NCBI GenBank assembly: GCA_947168665.1 | Contig: CAMVMX010000001.1 | Span: 186,001 to 250,000 of the forward strand | Origin: an uncultured Bacteroidales bacterium | GTDB taxonomy: Bacteria > Bacteroidota > Bacteroidia > Bacteroidales > P3 | Direction of reading: 5' to 3' | Length of the DNA stretch: 64,000 nt | Part shown: positions 45,959-54,578 of the stretch, in pieces | How the letters are laid out: every line of letters begins with the position of its first letter | Position numbering within the stretch: the stretch's first letter is position 1 | Program-made: the position numbers and the translations under genes | Notes under the pieces: generated by a model | The model's database searches: none | What the model was told of the DNA's origin: nothing | Seen by the model: only the letters and a program-made list of their open reading frames with translations

Positions 45959-47006
45959 CGACGGGAGCGTGGTGGAGACCACGATGCACCCGGTGATTGT
46001 GTCGGCGAGCCGGGCGACGGATATTCCGGCGTTTTATGCCGACTGGTTTTTCTATCGGTTGCAGCGGGGGTACTCGGCTTGGCGCAACCCGTTTAACAAC
46101 AGGCTGGGGTATGTGTCGTATCAGGACACGAGGTTTATCGTCTTCTGGTCGAAGAACCCAAGTCCACTACTGGAGCATCTGGACGAGTTGGTGCCCGGAA
46201 CGCAGGTGGGCGGTGAACATGGCATAGGGTGCTACATCCAGTATACGCTGAACGATTATGCGGCGGAGGGGCTGGAGCGGAAGGTGCCGCCCGTGCAGGA
46301 GCGCATAGACACTTTCAGGCGGATTGTGGACCGGCTGGGTGTAGGGCATGTGGTGTGGCGGTTCGACCCGCTGGTGCTTACTGATAGAATTGGCACCGAC
46401 GATTTGATAGAGAAGATAGCCCGCATCGGCGACCAGCTGAAAGGGTATACAGAGAAACTGGTGTTCAGTTTTGCCGATATTGCCACGTACCGCAAGGTGA
46501 AGCATAACTTGAAGGAGTCGGGCATCAACTACACCGAGTGGGACGAGGAGCGGATGAGGAATTTTGCAGCCCAGCTGGTGGAGCTGAACAGGCGCTGGGG
46601 ATACCAGCTGGCCACCTGCGGAGAGGCGATTGACCTGCCGGGGGTGGAGCATAACAGTTGCATCGACCACGACTTGATTATCCGCCTGGCTCACCGCGAC
46701 CGGGCGCTGATGGAATATCTGGGTGTGGTGAAGGTGCCTGTGCAGCGGGATATGTTTGGCAACGTGGAGGTACCCACCGGCGGAATCCTGTTAGACGACA
46801 GTATGGTGGCCATACAGCGGAAGCGGATGCCGGACAAGGGGCAGCGGAAGGCTTGCGGGTGTATGGTCAGCAAGGACATTGGGCAGTATGACACTTGTCC
46901 TCACCAGTGTGAGTATTGCTATGCCAATGCAAGCAAGGCGACGGCTTTGGAGAACTGGCGGCGGCACAGGGAGAACCCTTGGGGTGAGACGATTGTTGGG
47001 AGTTAG
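45930..47006 (+). CDS. DUF1848 family protein with C-terminal cysteine cluster
   Basis: 358 residues (ATG 45930 or 45933). PVIVSASRATDIPAFYADWF, FIVFWSKNPSPLLEHL and VVWRFDPLVLTD are typical of DUF1848. At the C-terminus KACGCMVSKDIGQYDTCPHQ and CEYCYANASKA contain a CxxxCxxC-like set that could hold a [4Fe-4S] cluster as in radical-SAM relatives, although it is at the wrong end for a classical radical-SAM enzyme. Function unknown. It is much more GC-rich than the gene it overlaps, so the junction near 45950 looks like the right border of the AT-rich island. Confidence 0.85.
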   Translation: MMEKINITLDDGSVVETTMHPVIVSASRATDIPAFYADWFFYRLQRGYSAWRNPFNNRLGYVSYQDTRFIVFWSKNPSPLLEHLDELVPGTQVGGEHGIGCYIQYTLNDYAAEGLERKVPPVQERIDTFRRIVDRLGVGHVVWRFDPLVLTDRIGTDDLIEKIARIGDQLKGYTEKLVFSFADIATYRKVKHNLKESGINYTEWDEERMRNFAAQLVELNRRWGYQLATCGEAIDLPGVEHNSCIDHDLIIRLAHRDRALMEYLGVVKVPVQRDMFGNVEVPTGGILLDDSMVAIQRKRMPDKGQRKACGCMVSKDIGQYDTCPHQCEYCYANASKATALENWRRHRENPWGETIVGS

Positions 47007-47095
47007 GGGGATGTAGCGGGGATAGACTTGATAGAGGGGGTAGTTTTTTTATCATTTATATCTCATCTTTATCCCATCCAGTCCTTTTCTCATTT

Positions 47096-50000
47096 CTATT
47101 TCACTGTCATTCTTTGTCCGGGGCTGGTGGCGCGGAATTCGGGGGCATAGAGGCATTGGAGTACAGCGGGAGGAAGGGTGAAGGTGCCGGGGTTGGTAAC
47201 ATAGTAGTCGGCATCGATGGTGTATTTGCCTTTTTCCAAGCGGTCGATATACACCGCGTCGTTGCTGTTGCTCACTGCCACGTAGTAGCTCAAGCCGCTT
47301 TGCCACACCCAACCTGATGCCGTGCTGACGGGTTCGAGTGCGGCGGCGCGGAAGGCTTTCAGTTCGACATATTCCAGATTGCGGTCGCAACTGACGTGCA
47401 GCCGCACGCGCAGACGGTCGCCCACGGCCACGCCTTTGTCCGACGGCAGCTTGGTCAATGTCCCGTCAGGCTCTACCTTGAAGAGTTCGCGCCGCAGGGT
47501 TATGCCTGTCTCGGAGGCCGAGATTTTGTCCATCTGTTCGGTGTACTGGTAGTAGAGTGCACCCCAGGCGATGCCCTTGCCAGGCCGTAAGATGGTGGCG
47601 GCGACGCTGCCCCGGCCCGTCAGGCGGGTGAGGGTGTCGGCGCTATAGGTATGGCGGAGATAGCCGGAGCCTTCGGCGGGGGCGACAAGCGTGTCGGAAA
47701 AGATTTTGCCTGACACAACTACTTTGTCGCCCTGCTTAATCCGGCCGAATGACCAATCGACCCTACCGGTCGGCATGAGGGCGAAGATTGCGCGAAGGGT
47801 GGCAATGTCGCTGCTCCAGCGGGTGGTTTGCTTCTGTTTGAGCAGCCATTGCTGCATCTGGGCAATGGAGAGGGTGTCGGAGGGTGTCACTTCGCGGAAA
47901 GTCTCGATAAGCAGAGCCTGTGTCTCGACGGGGCGCTGATAATAGAAATAGCCCGCGCGGTTGTCGCGCCAGTACATACCCATCTCGTCGCTGTAGAGGG
48001 CTTTCTGCTTGATGCGGGTCACCAACTCGCGGGCCAGACGGGTGTCGCCACCCCGCTGGAAGACGAGGGCAAGCAAGGCCTGGTCGTAAAGCGAGGTGTA
48101 GTCGGCATAGCGTTGTTTGGCATTGGAATAGAAATAGTCATGAGCCTCGCGTGCTGCCGCACTGAAGTTCTGCCCGGCGTAGTAGCTGCGGGTATAGAGG
48201 TAATCCAGCATAATGGGCTTGCAAGTGCTGCCGGGGTGCTTTTCGAGATAGCGTTTCCACTCCTGGTAACTGCGGTAGGCCTCCTTGTCGACGTAGGCCA
48301 AAGCGCGGGTTTGCATCGCGGTGTTGCCACGCGAAAGCTGCCGCGCCAGCATACCGTAGCCTTTCAGGATATATTGCGTGACGTAAGGACTGCTCCATCG
48401 GCCGCCGGGCATCCAAGGCCAGCCCCCGTCGGTGTGCTGCTCGCGCTGCAGTTTGTTTAAAGCATCGGTGCATTGCCGCTGCAACTCCTCGCTGTCGTAG
48501 TAGTGGGCTATATCCCTCAACTGTTCCACCTCTGTCGTACCCGCCTGTAGCCAAGGGGTCTCGTCCAGTAGGGTCTGCTTGATATCGCCGTTGCGCAACA
48601 GGGGGCTGTCCTCGCCAGTGGTCTTGTCGGCACAATGTTTCAACTCTGGGAACCGCTCAGCTACAGTTTTGCCCAACGTGTTGACAAAGTAGCTGTTGAA
48701 GAGGTATATATTGGAGGGGTTGCTGCACTGGCTCATGTAGGGCAGCGACTGGATGGCCAGCCAGAGAGGGTTGGAAGTATACTCAACTGTGAAGCTTACG
48801 GGGTGCGCCGTCGGCGAGGTGGGTATGTCCATGTCGTAGCGCTTGCTGCCCGCGCCGTTCATGTACATCGACAGTGAGCGGGTGACGGACTGCCGATTGG
48901 TGAGCAGAGGCAGGGGACCTTGCTCGCCGTCGCTGTGCTGCCCTCCACTGGCGGTGAACCGATAGGTGGCCACGGTGCCGCCCACTGGCACAGTGACGGG
49001 GAACAGGACAGATGCCGTACCCCGTGCCCCCACCTTCACCGTCTGGCGACCTTCCTGCGTATATTCCTTGCCGTCAAGCAGGGGAATAGCAAGACGGAAA
49101 GACACTTCGGCCGTCAGTGTGGAGTCGGTCTGGTTCATCACCTTGGCCATCAGGGTGGCGGTGTCCCCTTCGCGGAGAAAACGGGGCATGTTGGGCTGCA
49201 CCATCAGCTGCTTGCGGGTGATGAGTTTGCGTTCCACGTTGCCCACCGACAAATCGCGCGTCCAGGCCAGTCCTTTCACGTCCCACTCCGTCAACAGGTC
49301 GGGAGCGGTGAAGCTGTATTCCACCGTCCCGTTGGCATCGGTGCGGAGTGTGGGTTCGAAGAAAGCCAGTGTGCTGAGATTGGTGCGCAGGTAAGGCTCT
49401 TCAGGTTTGACAGTTGCCTCCTGCACTACCTCGCCATATTCGTCATAAGCATCCACCACCTCCATCTCCATCGCATCTTCCACCACTGCCAGTTCCGTCA
49501 CTACTTCAGGAGCATTGGGAACCCTGCGGCTCTTGGCCATCTTGACCGCATTGGTCGCCTCCATTCCGTCCTCGCCTCGGGCCGTGGCATAGCCCACTCC
49601 CCCAACTGTAGCCACGATGCTCTCCACCACTGTTGTCCCTCTCATCAGCCCACGGTCGCGCCATCCCCTATGGTTCAGGGCTGTGAATTCCCATCCCGCT
49701 GGAGTTTTCCCTTTATAGAAAAGCCAATTATGCTGCGACACCAGCAGTTGCCGAGTGTGCTGATACTCCCAGGCAAAATCATAGTGTGTCCCCATCAGGC
49801 TTTCCGATGTGGCGTCCCGCCACGGCCACCAGTTGAAAGACAGGTGGCCATAGCTGTTCAGCGCCGCATCATACATGCCGAGCAGCATTGCCGCATCGGC
49901 AGCCGGAGGGGTCTGGTCAGGGGTCGTCAATGCCGCCGCGCCGGCTTCATTCCGTGCCTTCGACACCCTCAGTGTCCATCGCTCATGTTCGCCCGGCGTC

Positions 50001-53000
50001 AGCTTGTCGCGGAAGGTGACGAACTCCACATTCAGCTTCTTATGCTCGTAGGGCACCTCCACGCGGTGGGTAGCCGTATGGGTGCGACCTTCTTTGATGG
50101 CACACAGCTCTATCTCAAATCCTCCCAGCAGCGTGTCGCTGACGGGTATGGATAGGCTCTCTATCCCGCCGCCCAATTTCAGTACGCGGCGTTCCAGCAG
50201 ACGACCTCCGTGGGTAAGGCGGAACAGCACGCGCACACCGCTGTGGCGCGTGCCAACCCGCAGGGTCAGTGTATCGCCCACGCGAGCGGTCTCGCTACTC
50301 ACATCGCTCCACAGCAACCGTTGGGTGTACACCTGATGGTTCCCGGTGGGGGTATAAATCACTACTGCGGTGTCGGCCACCGGACGCAATGCCTCTGGGC
50401 CGCTGTCGGGGGTCAGGATGATGCGGTAGGCTCCGGCCGACAAGATGGGCAGCTTGATGCTGTTCACGGCCTGCCCCTCGCTCTGCATCCGGGCCAAAAA
50501 CACCCTCTCGGCCACTGGCCAGTGTTCCATCCGTTCCTCGTTATAGCTGTAGGGCGTCAGCGGGAACCGTTTGTGGAATTCCGCCTCCGAAAGCGTGTGG
50601 CACACGCCTTCGCGCAACTGCGGATGATCTATCCACAGATTGGCAGGCATACGCAGCCGCTCGACAGAGACGACGACATACCCCTTCAGCGGCGTTCCGT
50701 TCAGGTCGTTATATTGGTATGTCAGATTATCCAGCCGGGCCGTCTGCTGTGGCAGGGTGATATGCACATAGCTGTTCTCGTAGCCAGCCCTCAGCGTCAA
50801 CTGCTGGCTGTGGGTCTCACCGTTAAGGTCGGTCACGTCAACCGTAAGCAGATACTGAAAACTGGGGCGTGTGGAAAGTTCCACCGAGCTGTCCGGATTG
50901 GCCACGAAGGCGATGCGGAACAGCCCTTCGGGGTCGGTGGTCAGCGAGTCCGAGGCCACTATGTGGGTCCCATAGTGTACTGCATTGCTATACCAACGGC
51001 GCCACCACGGACGCACCATCGAGCGGGTCACGCTCCACTTCACCCGTGCTCCAGCCACCGGCACCTGCGTATACGATGCCGCCAAGCCCTCCACCACCAG
51101 GCTGTCGCCCATCTGCGGGGCGAGGCTGTTGCCCTCGTTGTCGCGGCGGTCCTGCGATTTGAGTGTGACGGTGAACTTGGGTTGCTTATATGATTCCACA
51201 TTCAAGTAGCGCTGCGCCACCATCTCCTCTCCCCGACCACTTCTCACTGTTCCCGCCTTGTTTGAACTCTTATCAATAGGACTAAAGGCCATCAGGCCGA
51301 AACTGCCGGGCAACGCCCGCGGTGCGATAACAAACTGGCCACTCAACCGGCCAAACTCATCGGTGACACCCCGCAGCGAGTCCACCGCCTTGCGGTTCAC
51401 GTCGCGCAGTTCCATCCGTACCTGCTGTCCCCCAAGGGTAGACCCCTCGCGGCCTCCCTCAAAGCCTGCTCCCACCAGCAGGAACTGCACCGTGTCGCCA
51501 GGGCGATAGACGGGTCTGTCCACAAACAGCTCGTAGTCCCTTCGGTCGGCTGCGGCACCGCCCTTGCCCGAGAGGCTCAAGTCGCGGGTTATTTCCAACC
51601 CCCGGTGACGCATCATCAACCGGTAGTCGTAGTATCTATAATCCCCTTTCTTGGTCTCATCCTTACCCACAATCTGCTGCTCGAAAGCGAAGAACCCGTC
51701 GGCATCTGTCTGCACTGAACCGAGGTCTGTATACTTCACCGGATAGCTGCGGCTCCGCTGCAAAGCCACGCGCTGGTGCCTCACGGGTTCACCGCTTACC
51801 ACATCCACCACATAGCCACTCACCCCTATGTTGTCGCACTGCGTCAACACGATAGCCGCGCCTGCCACGGTGAACCCCTGCACCACGAAGCCCTTGCTCT
51901 TGAAGTCTGCCGTTGGCGACACTAACAGCATATAATGCCCCGGTGCCAGCGCAGGCACATAGCCGTAATGCCTGTGGTACTGGTAGTCGTCCAGTTTCAG
52001 CGGGCGCCCGGCGGGGGTACCGTCTGTGAGGGTTTGATGCCACGACTTTAACACACGGCTTTTCAGGAGCAATGCCCGGGTATTCTCGTCATTATTCCTG
52101 TAGAGATCATAATTCGATGGGTAAGCTATAACACGGTAGTAAAGATCAGCAACGTTGCGGCTGTTCACCCTCACCAGCATGTCGCGTCCCGCGGCCTCCA
52201 CCTCCCGCATCTCCACCTCTATGTGGCATTCTCGTATCTGATTCTTCATATTGGCGCACTGCACTCCGCCTTCGCTCTTGGGCCAGCGGTTGATGGCGCT
52301 GTCGCAATAGGCCACTGCTCCCACAAAGTCTTTCTCCTCCTCCGCCATGCTCGCCAACCGGCGATAGAGGTGAGCCAGTTGCTCATTGCCGCTGCTGCGG
52401 TAGCGGTTCAACCGTTCCTGCACCTGGCGGCGACGGTACTGCTTCGAGAGGTTGGGCTTGCTTTCCATCAGGCTCAGCCAGCGCAACTCATTATAGAGCG
52501 TCAGATTCATATCACCTCGGCTGCGGCTGTAGTCCACCAGTTGCTTTTGCAATTCCATGCCTTGTTCCAACGGCACATTCTGCACAGCCAGCTGCATCAC
52601 CAGGTCGTACATCGTGGGGGTGATATTGAACAGTGCCTCTTTGGGTTGCGAGCAGAAGTTGGCAATATGGCTGTTAGGAACTCCGCGCAAACTCAAAGTG
52701 TCGGCCAAGGCTGAGTCCACTCGTCCTAAAAAGAGGTAGCACAACACACGGTCCACCGGCACAAGGTGTGGCATGATGGCCCGGAAGCGAGCCATGCTGC
52801 TGTCCATGGCATCCTCCTGATACTTCACTGCTGCCATCTCCATGAGCCATGTGGCCGTAAGCAACTGTCGCGACACGTCGGCATCCACCGTCTGCAACTG
52901 GGCTGTCATACGCATGGCCTCGACACGTATACTGTCGGCAGCCGCGTATGCCGAGGTGTAATGTTGCTGCATTATCAGCTTCTGGACGCGACCCACTCGC

Positions 53001-53086
53001 GTGGCCAATGTGGCATCCGGGGTTTGGCCTTGGACCGAAGTCATCAACACAAGAGCGAAAAACACAAAGGAAGCAATCTTTTTCAT
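47096..53086 (-). CDS. Alpha-2-macroglobulin family protein without thioester motif
   Basis: 1,996 residues with a signal peptide (MKKIASFVFFALVLMTSVQG). A helical N-terminal region is followed by macroglobulin domains (LFVDRPVYRPGDTVQFLLVG near residue 520). The alpha-2-macroglobulin core follows (STLAFFEPTLRTDANGTVEY and TRKQLMVQPNMPRFLREGDT), then the alpha/alpha toroid domain (residues 1440-1750, LQREQHTDGGWPWMPGGRW) and a C-terminal receptor-like beta domain. In thioester members the toroid domain has CxEQ; here the equivalent is SQCSNPSN, so covalent trapping is not expected. A periplasmic or surface protease trap or lipoprotein-like sensor is the usual guess. Last gene of the same-strand proteolysis block. 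Confidence 0.9.
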   Translation of the reverse strand: MKKIASFVFFALVLMTSVQGQTPDATLATRVGRVQKLIMQQHYTSAYAAADSIRVEAMRMTAQLQTVDADVSRQLLTATWLMEMAAVKYQEDAMDSSMARFRAIMPHLVPVDRVLCYLFLGRVDSALADTLSLRGVPNSHIANFCSQPKEALFNITPTMYDLVMQLAVQNVPLEQGMELQKQLVDYSRSRGDMNLTLYNELRWLSLMESKPNLSKQYRRRQVQERLNRYRSSGNEQLAHLYRRLASMAEEEKDFVGAVAYCDSAINRWPKSEGGVQCANMKNQIRECHIEVEMREVEAAGRDMLVRVNSRNVADLYYRVIAYPSNYDLYRNNDENTRALLLKSRVLKSWHQTLTDGTPAGRPLKLDDYQYHRHYGYVPALAPGHYMLLVSPTADFKSKGFVVQGFTVAGAAIVLTQCDNIGVSGYVVDVVSGEPVRHQRVALQRSRSYPVKYTDLGSVQTDADGFFAFEQQIVGKDETKKGDYRYYDYRLMMRHRGLEITRDLSLSGKGGAAADRRDYELFVDRPVYRPGDTVQFLLVGAGFEGGREGSTLGGQQVRMELRDVNRKAVDSLRGVTDEFGRLSGQFVIAPRALPGSFGLMAFSPIDKSSNKAGTVRSGRGEEMVAQRYLNVESYKQPKFTVTLKSQDRRDNEGNSLAPQMGDSLVVEGLAASYTQVPVAGARVKWSVTRSMVRPWWRRWYSNAVHYGTHIVASDSLTTDPEGLFRIAFVANPDSSVELSTRPSFQYLLTVDVTDLNGETHSQQLTLRAGYENSYVHITLPQQTARLDNLTYQYNDLNGTPLKGYVVVSVERLRMPANLWIDHPQLREGVCHTLSEAEFHKRFPLTPYSYNEERMEHWPVAERVFLARMQSEGQAVNSIKLPILSAGAYRIILTPDSGPEALRPVADTAVVIYTPTGNHQVYTQRLLWSDVSSETARVGDTLTLRVGTRHSGVRVLFRLTHGGRLLERRVLKLGGGIESLSIPVSDTLLGGFEIELCAIKEGRTHTATHRVEVPYEHKKLNVEFVTFRDKLTPGEHERWTLRVSKARNEAGAAALTTPDQTPPAADAAMLLGMYDAALNSYGHLSFNWWPWRDATSESLMGTHYDFAWEYQHTRQLLVSQHNWLFYKGKTPAGWEFTALNHRGWRDRGLMRGTTVVESIVATVGGVGYATARGEDGMEATNAVKMAKSRRVPNAPEVVTELAVVEDAMEMEVVDAYDEYGEVVQEATVKPEEPYLRTNLSTLAFFEPTLRTDANGTVEYSFTAPDLLTEWDVKGLAWTRDLSVGNVERKLITRKQLMVQPNMPRFLREGDTATLMAKVMNQTDSTLTAEVSFRLAIPLLDGKEYTQEGRQTVKVGARGTASVLFPVTVPVGGTVATYRFTASGGQHSDGEQGPLPLLTNRQSVTRSLSMYMNGAGSKRYDMDIPTSPTAHPVSFTVEYTSNPLWLAIQSLPYMSQCSNPSNIYLFNSYFVNTLGKTVAERFPELKHCADKTTGEDSPLLRNGDIKQTLLDETPWLQAGTTEVEQLRDIAHYYDSEELQRQCTDALNKLQREQHTDGGWPWMPGGRWSSPYVTQYILKGYGMLARQLSRGNTAMQTRALAYVDKEAYRSYQEWKRYLEKHPGSTCKPIMLDYLYTRSYYAGQNFSAAAREAHDYFYSNAKQRYADYTSLYDQALLALVFQRGGDTRLARELVTRIKQKALYSDEMGMYWRDNRAGYFYYQRPVETQALLIETFREVTPSDTLSIAQMQQWLLKQKQTTRWSSDIATLRAIFALMPTGRVDWSFGRIKQGDKVVVSGKIFSDTLVAPAEGSGYLRHTYSADTLTRLTGRGSVAATILRPGKGIAWGALYYQYTEQMDKISASETGITLRRELFKVEPDGTLTKLPSDKGVAVGDRLRVRLHVSCDRNLEYVELKAFRAAALEPVSTASGWVWQSGLSYYVAVSNSNDAVYIDRLEKGKYTIDADYYVTNPGTFTLPPAVLQCLYAPEFRATSPGQRMTVK

Positions 53087-53174
53087 AATCCGTTTTCATT
53101 AAATACCTTTACAACGGACAAAGGCCACAATTATTGCATTATGGCTGGAATTTAGCCTAATATGCGACAAAAAG

Positions 53175-53203
53175 GGAAGGCTGCCGACAAGTGGCAGCCT
53201 TCC
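53175..53203 (-). terminator. Terminator after the 53231-54022 lipoprotein
   Basis: GGAAGGCTGCC - GACAAGT - GGCAGCCTTCC is a perfect 11-bp stem, followed on the minus strand by CTTTTTGTCG. It separates the lipoprotein set from the macroglobulin gene. Confidence 0.85.
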
Positions 53204-53230
53204 TCTATGAAAAGAAGTTCAAAATGGATC

Positions 53231-54022
53231 TTACTTACCTGTGGGGATGCCAGGATTCTGCCAAGCGCCATCCATGGTGCATGAATAGCTCTTCAGGACA
53301 GTCTCGCCACTTGCCTGATGGGTGGCAATGTCGAGCAGCTGACCCGTTGCGCTGAGAGTAATGCTGTTGGCGGTCATATCCAGTGCCGTCACATTAATCT
53401 GGCACGTAGCGGGGCCGCCGGTAGCATAGTGGGGATACATATCATTGACATAGTCGTTGGAACCGAAGATAACGGAGCAGCTCGTGTAGGTGGTTCCGTC
53501 AGCGGTCTGTGTGCCAGTGGAGGGGTCAATGCTAACAACCGAAATGGGGTCTGCTTCGCCCTCGCCGGTATAGATGGCCAGCATCAAAACACCCTGCTGA
53601 AGGCCAAAGCTTACAAGAGCCATTCCGTTGTAGGTGGTGCCATCGAACGAGAAGGAGGCATTGAACTCACCGGGAGTTTCGCCACCGCCGCCACCAGGGA
53701 AAGTGGTGTCACCACCGTGGCCAATCTCCGAGAAGTAAGCAGTGTAGGTCACATTCTCATTGACTGTGATGTTACGGGGGTTCTCAGTGTTGCCGTCGTT
53801 CCAGTGGTCAAACTGGTAGCCCACTTCGGGGGTACCCCAGATACGGGTGGTCGTGCCAGCATCGAACTCGCCGCTACCATAGGCTTTGCCCATCTGGTCG
53901 TTGGCACTAAGCACGGTGACTGTGTACTTGCCGTCAGTCGTGGTGTTTTCTCTTTCGCACGAGGCGAAGACCATGCCCACAAGTGCTGTGAGGCAGAGGA
54001 TTCTTAAAAATGATCTTTTCAT
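53231..54022 (-). CDS. Lipoprotein with InlB-type beta repeat
   Basis: 263 residues, lipobox region LTALVGMVFASC. The start is followed by a bacterial repeat domain (residues 32-95: GTTTRIWGTPEVGYQFDHWN and ITVNENVTYTAYF), the divergent InlB B-repeat pattern. A Gly-rich linker leads to a C-terminal beta domain (FNASFSFDGTTYNGMALVSF). Probably surface-exposed. Near, but not overlapping, the small lipoprotein at 54085. Confidence 0.75.
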   Translation of the reverse strand: MKRSFLRILCLTALVGMVFASCERENTTTDGKYTVTVLSANDQMGKAYGSGEFDAGTTTRIWGTPEVGYQFDHWNDGNTENPRNITVNENVTYTAYFSEIGHGGDTTFPGGGGGETPGEFNASFSFDGTTYNGMALVSFGLQQGVLMLAIYTGEGEADPISVVSIDPSTGTQTADGTTYTSCSVIFGSNDYVNDMYPHYATGGPATCQINVTALDMTANSITLSATGQLLDIATHQASGETVLKSYSCTMDGAWQNPGIPTGK

Positions 54023-54084
54023 TTTGTTGTTTTTTTTGAATGGATATTAATAAATAAATTAATTACAATGTGAAAGGTCCATCA

Positions 54085-54561
54085 TCAATGAATCTGATGG
54101 AAAGTGGTGGGGCCACCCACCATCTGGGGATCCTCCTGCGAGAAACCAGTATACACAGCCAGATTAACCGTGAAGGTACGGTTCACCGGGTCTACAGTAA
54201 AGGGGTCGCGCTGTTCTTCGCCATCCTCTATACTGATCAACTCGCCGGTCAGCCCACTGTAGGAGTAGGTGCAGGTCAGTTCCTGTGGCTGTTGAGCCTG
54301 GCCGCCGGTGGTCATCTCGAGCAAAATGCTTACTTTCGACTCGTCAACAAAATCAAGCGTCCAAGTCAGCACACACGGCACCGCTCCGGCCTGTGGATGT
54401 TGCACATGTCCATTATACACACCCTTCCACGATGTGTGGACCATATCAAACGTAGTCGGGAACTCGTCGCCGTTGCCTACGGGTTTTGCCTCTTCTTTCT
54501 GGCAGGCGGAGAAACCGAACACCCCTAAAGCCATTACGATTACAAATAACAGTTTTTTCAT
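54085..54561 (-). CDS. Small lipoprotein paired with a C10 peptidase
   Basis: 158 residues with lipobox VFGFSAC. The mature part has TSWKGVYNGHV, VLTWTLDFVDESKVSILLEM, TCTYSYSGLTGELISIEDGE, PFTVDPVNRTFTVNL, and ends GGPTTFHQIH. It is clearly related to the lipoprotein at 58523-59032 (WEGTYN, HWTVDFL, YTVDAVNRTLELNL, GGPTTLHQIR), so each C10 peptidase in this block has such a neighbour. The fold looks like an eight-strand-type small barrel. A cognate inhibitor or chaperone of the peptidase is possible but unproven. It starts 17 bp after the peptidase stop. Confidence 0.75.
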   Translation of the reverse strand: MKKLLFVIVMALGVFGFSACQKEEAKPVGNGDEFPTTFDMVHTSWKGVYNGHVQHPQAGAVPCVLTWTLDFVDESKVSILLEMTTGGQAQQPQELTCTYSYSGLTGELISIEDGEEQRDPFTVDPVNRTFTVNLAVYTGFSQEDPQMVGGPTTFHQIH

Positions 54562-54578
54562 TTCAGTACAGTATTAAA

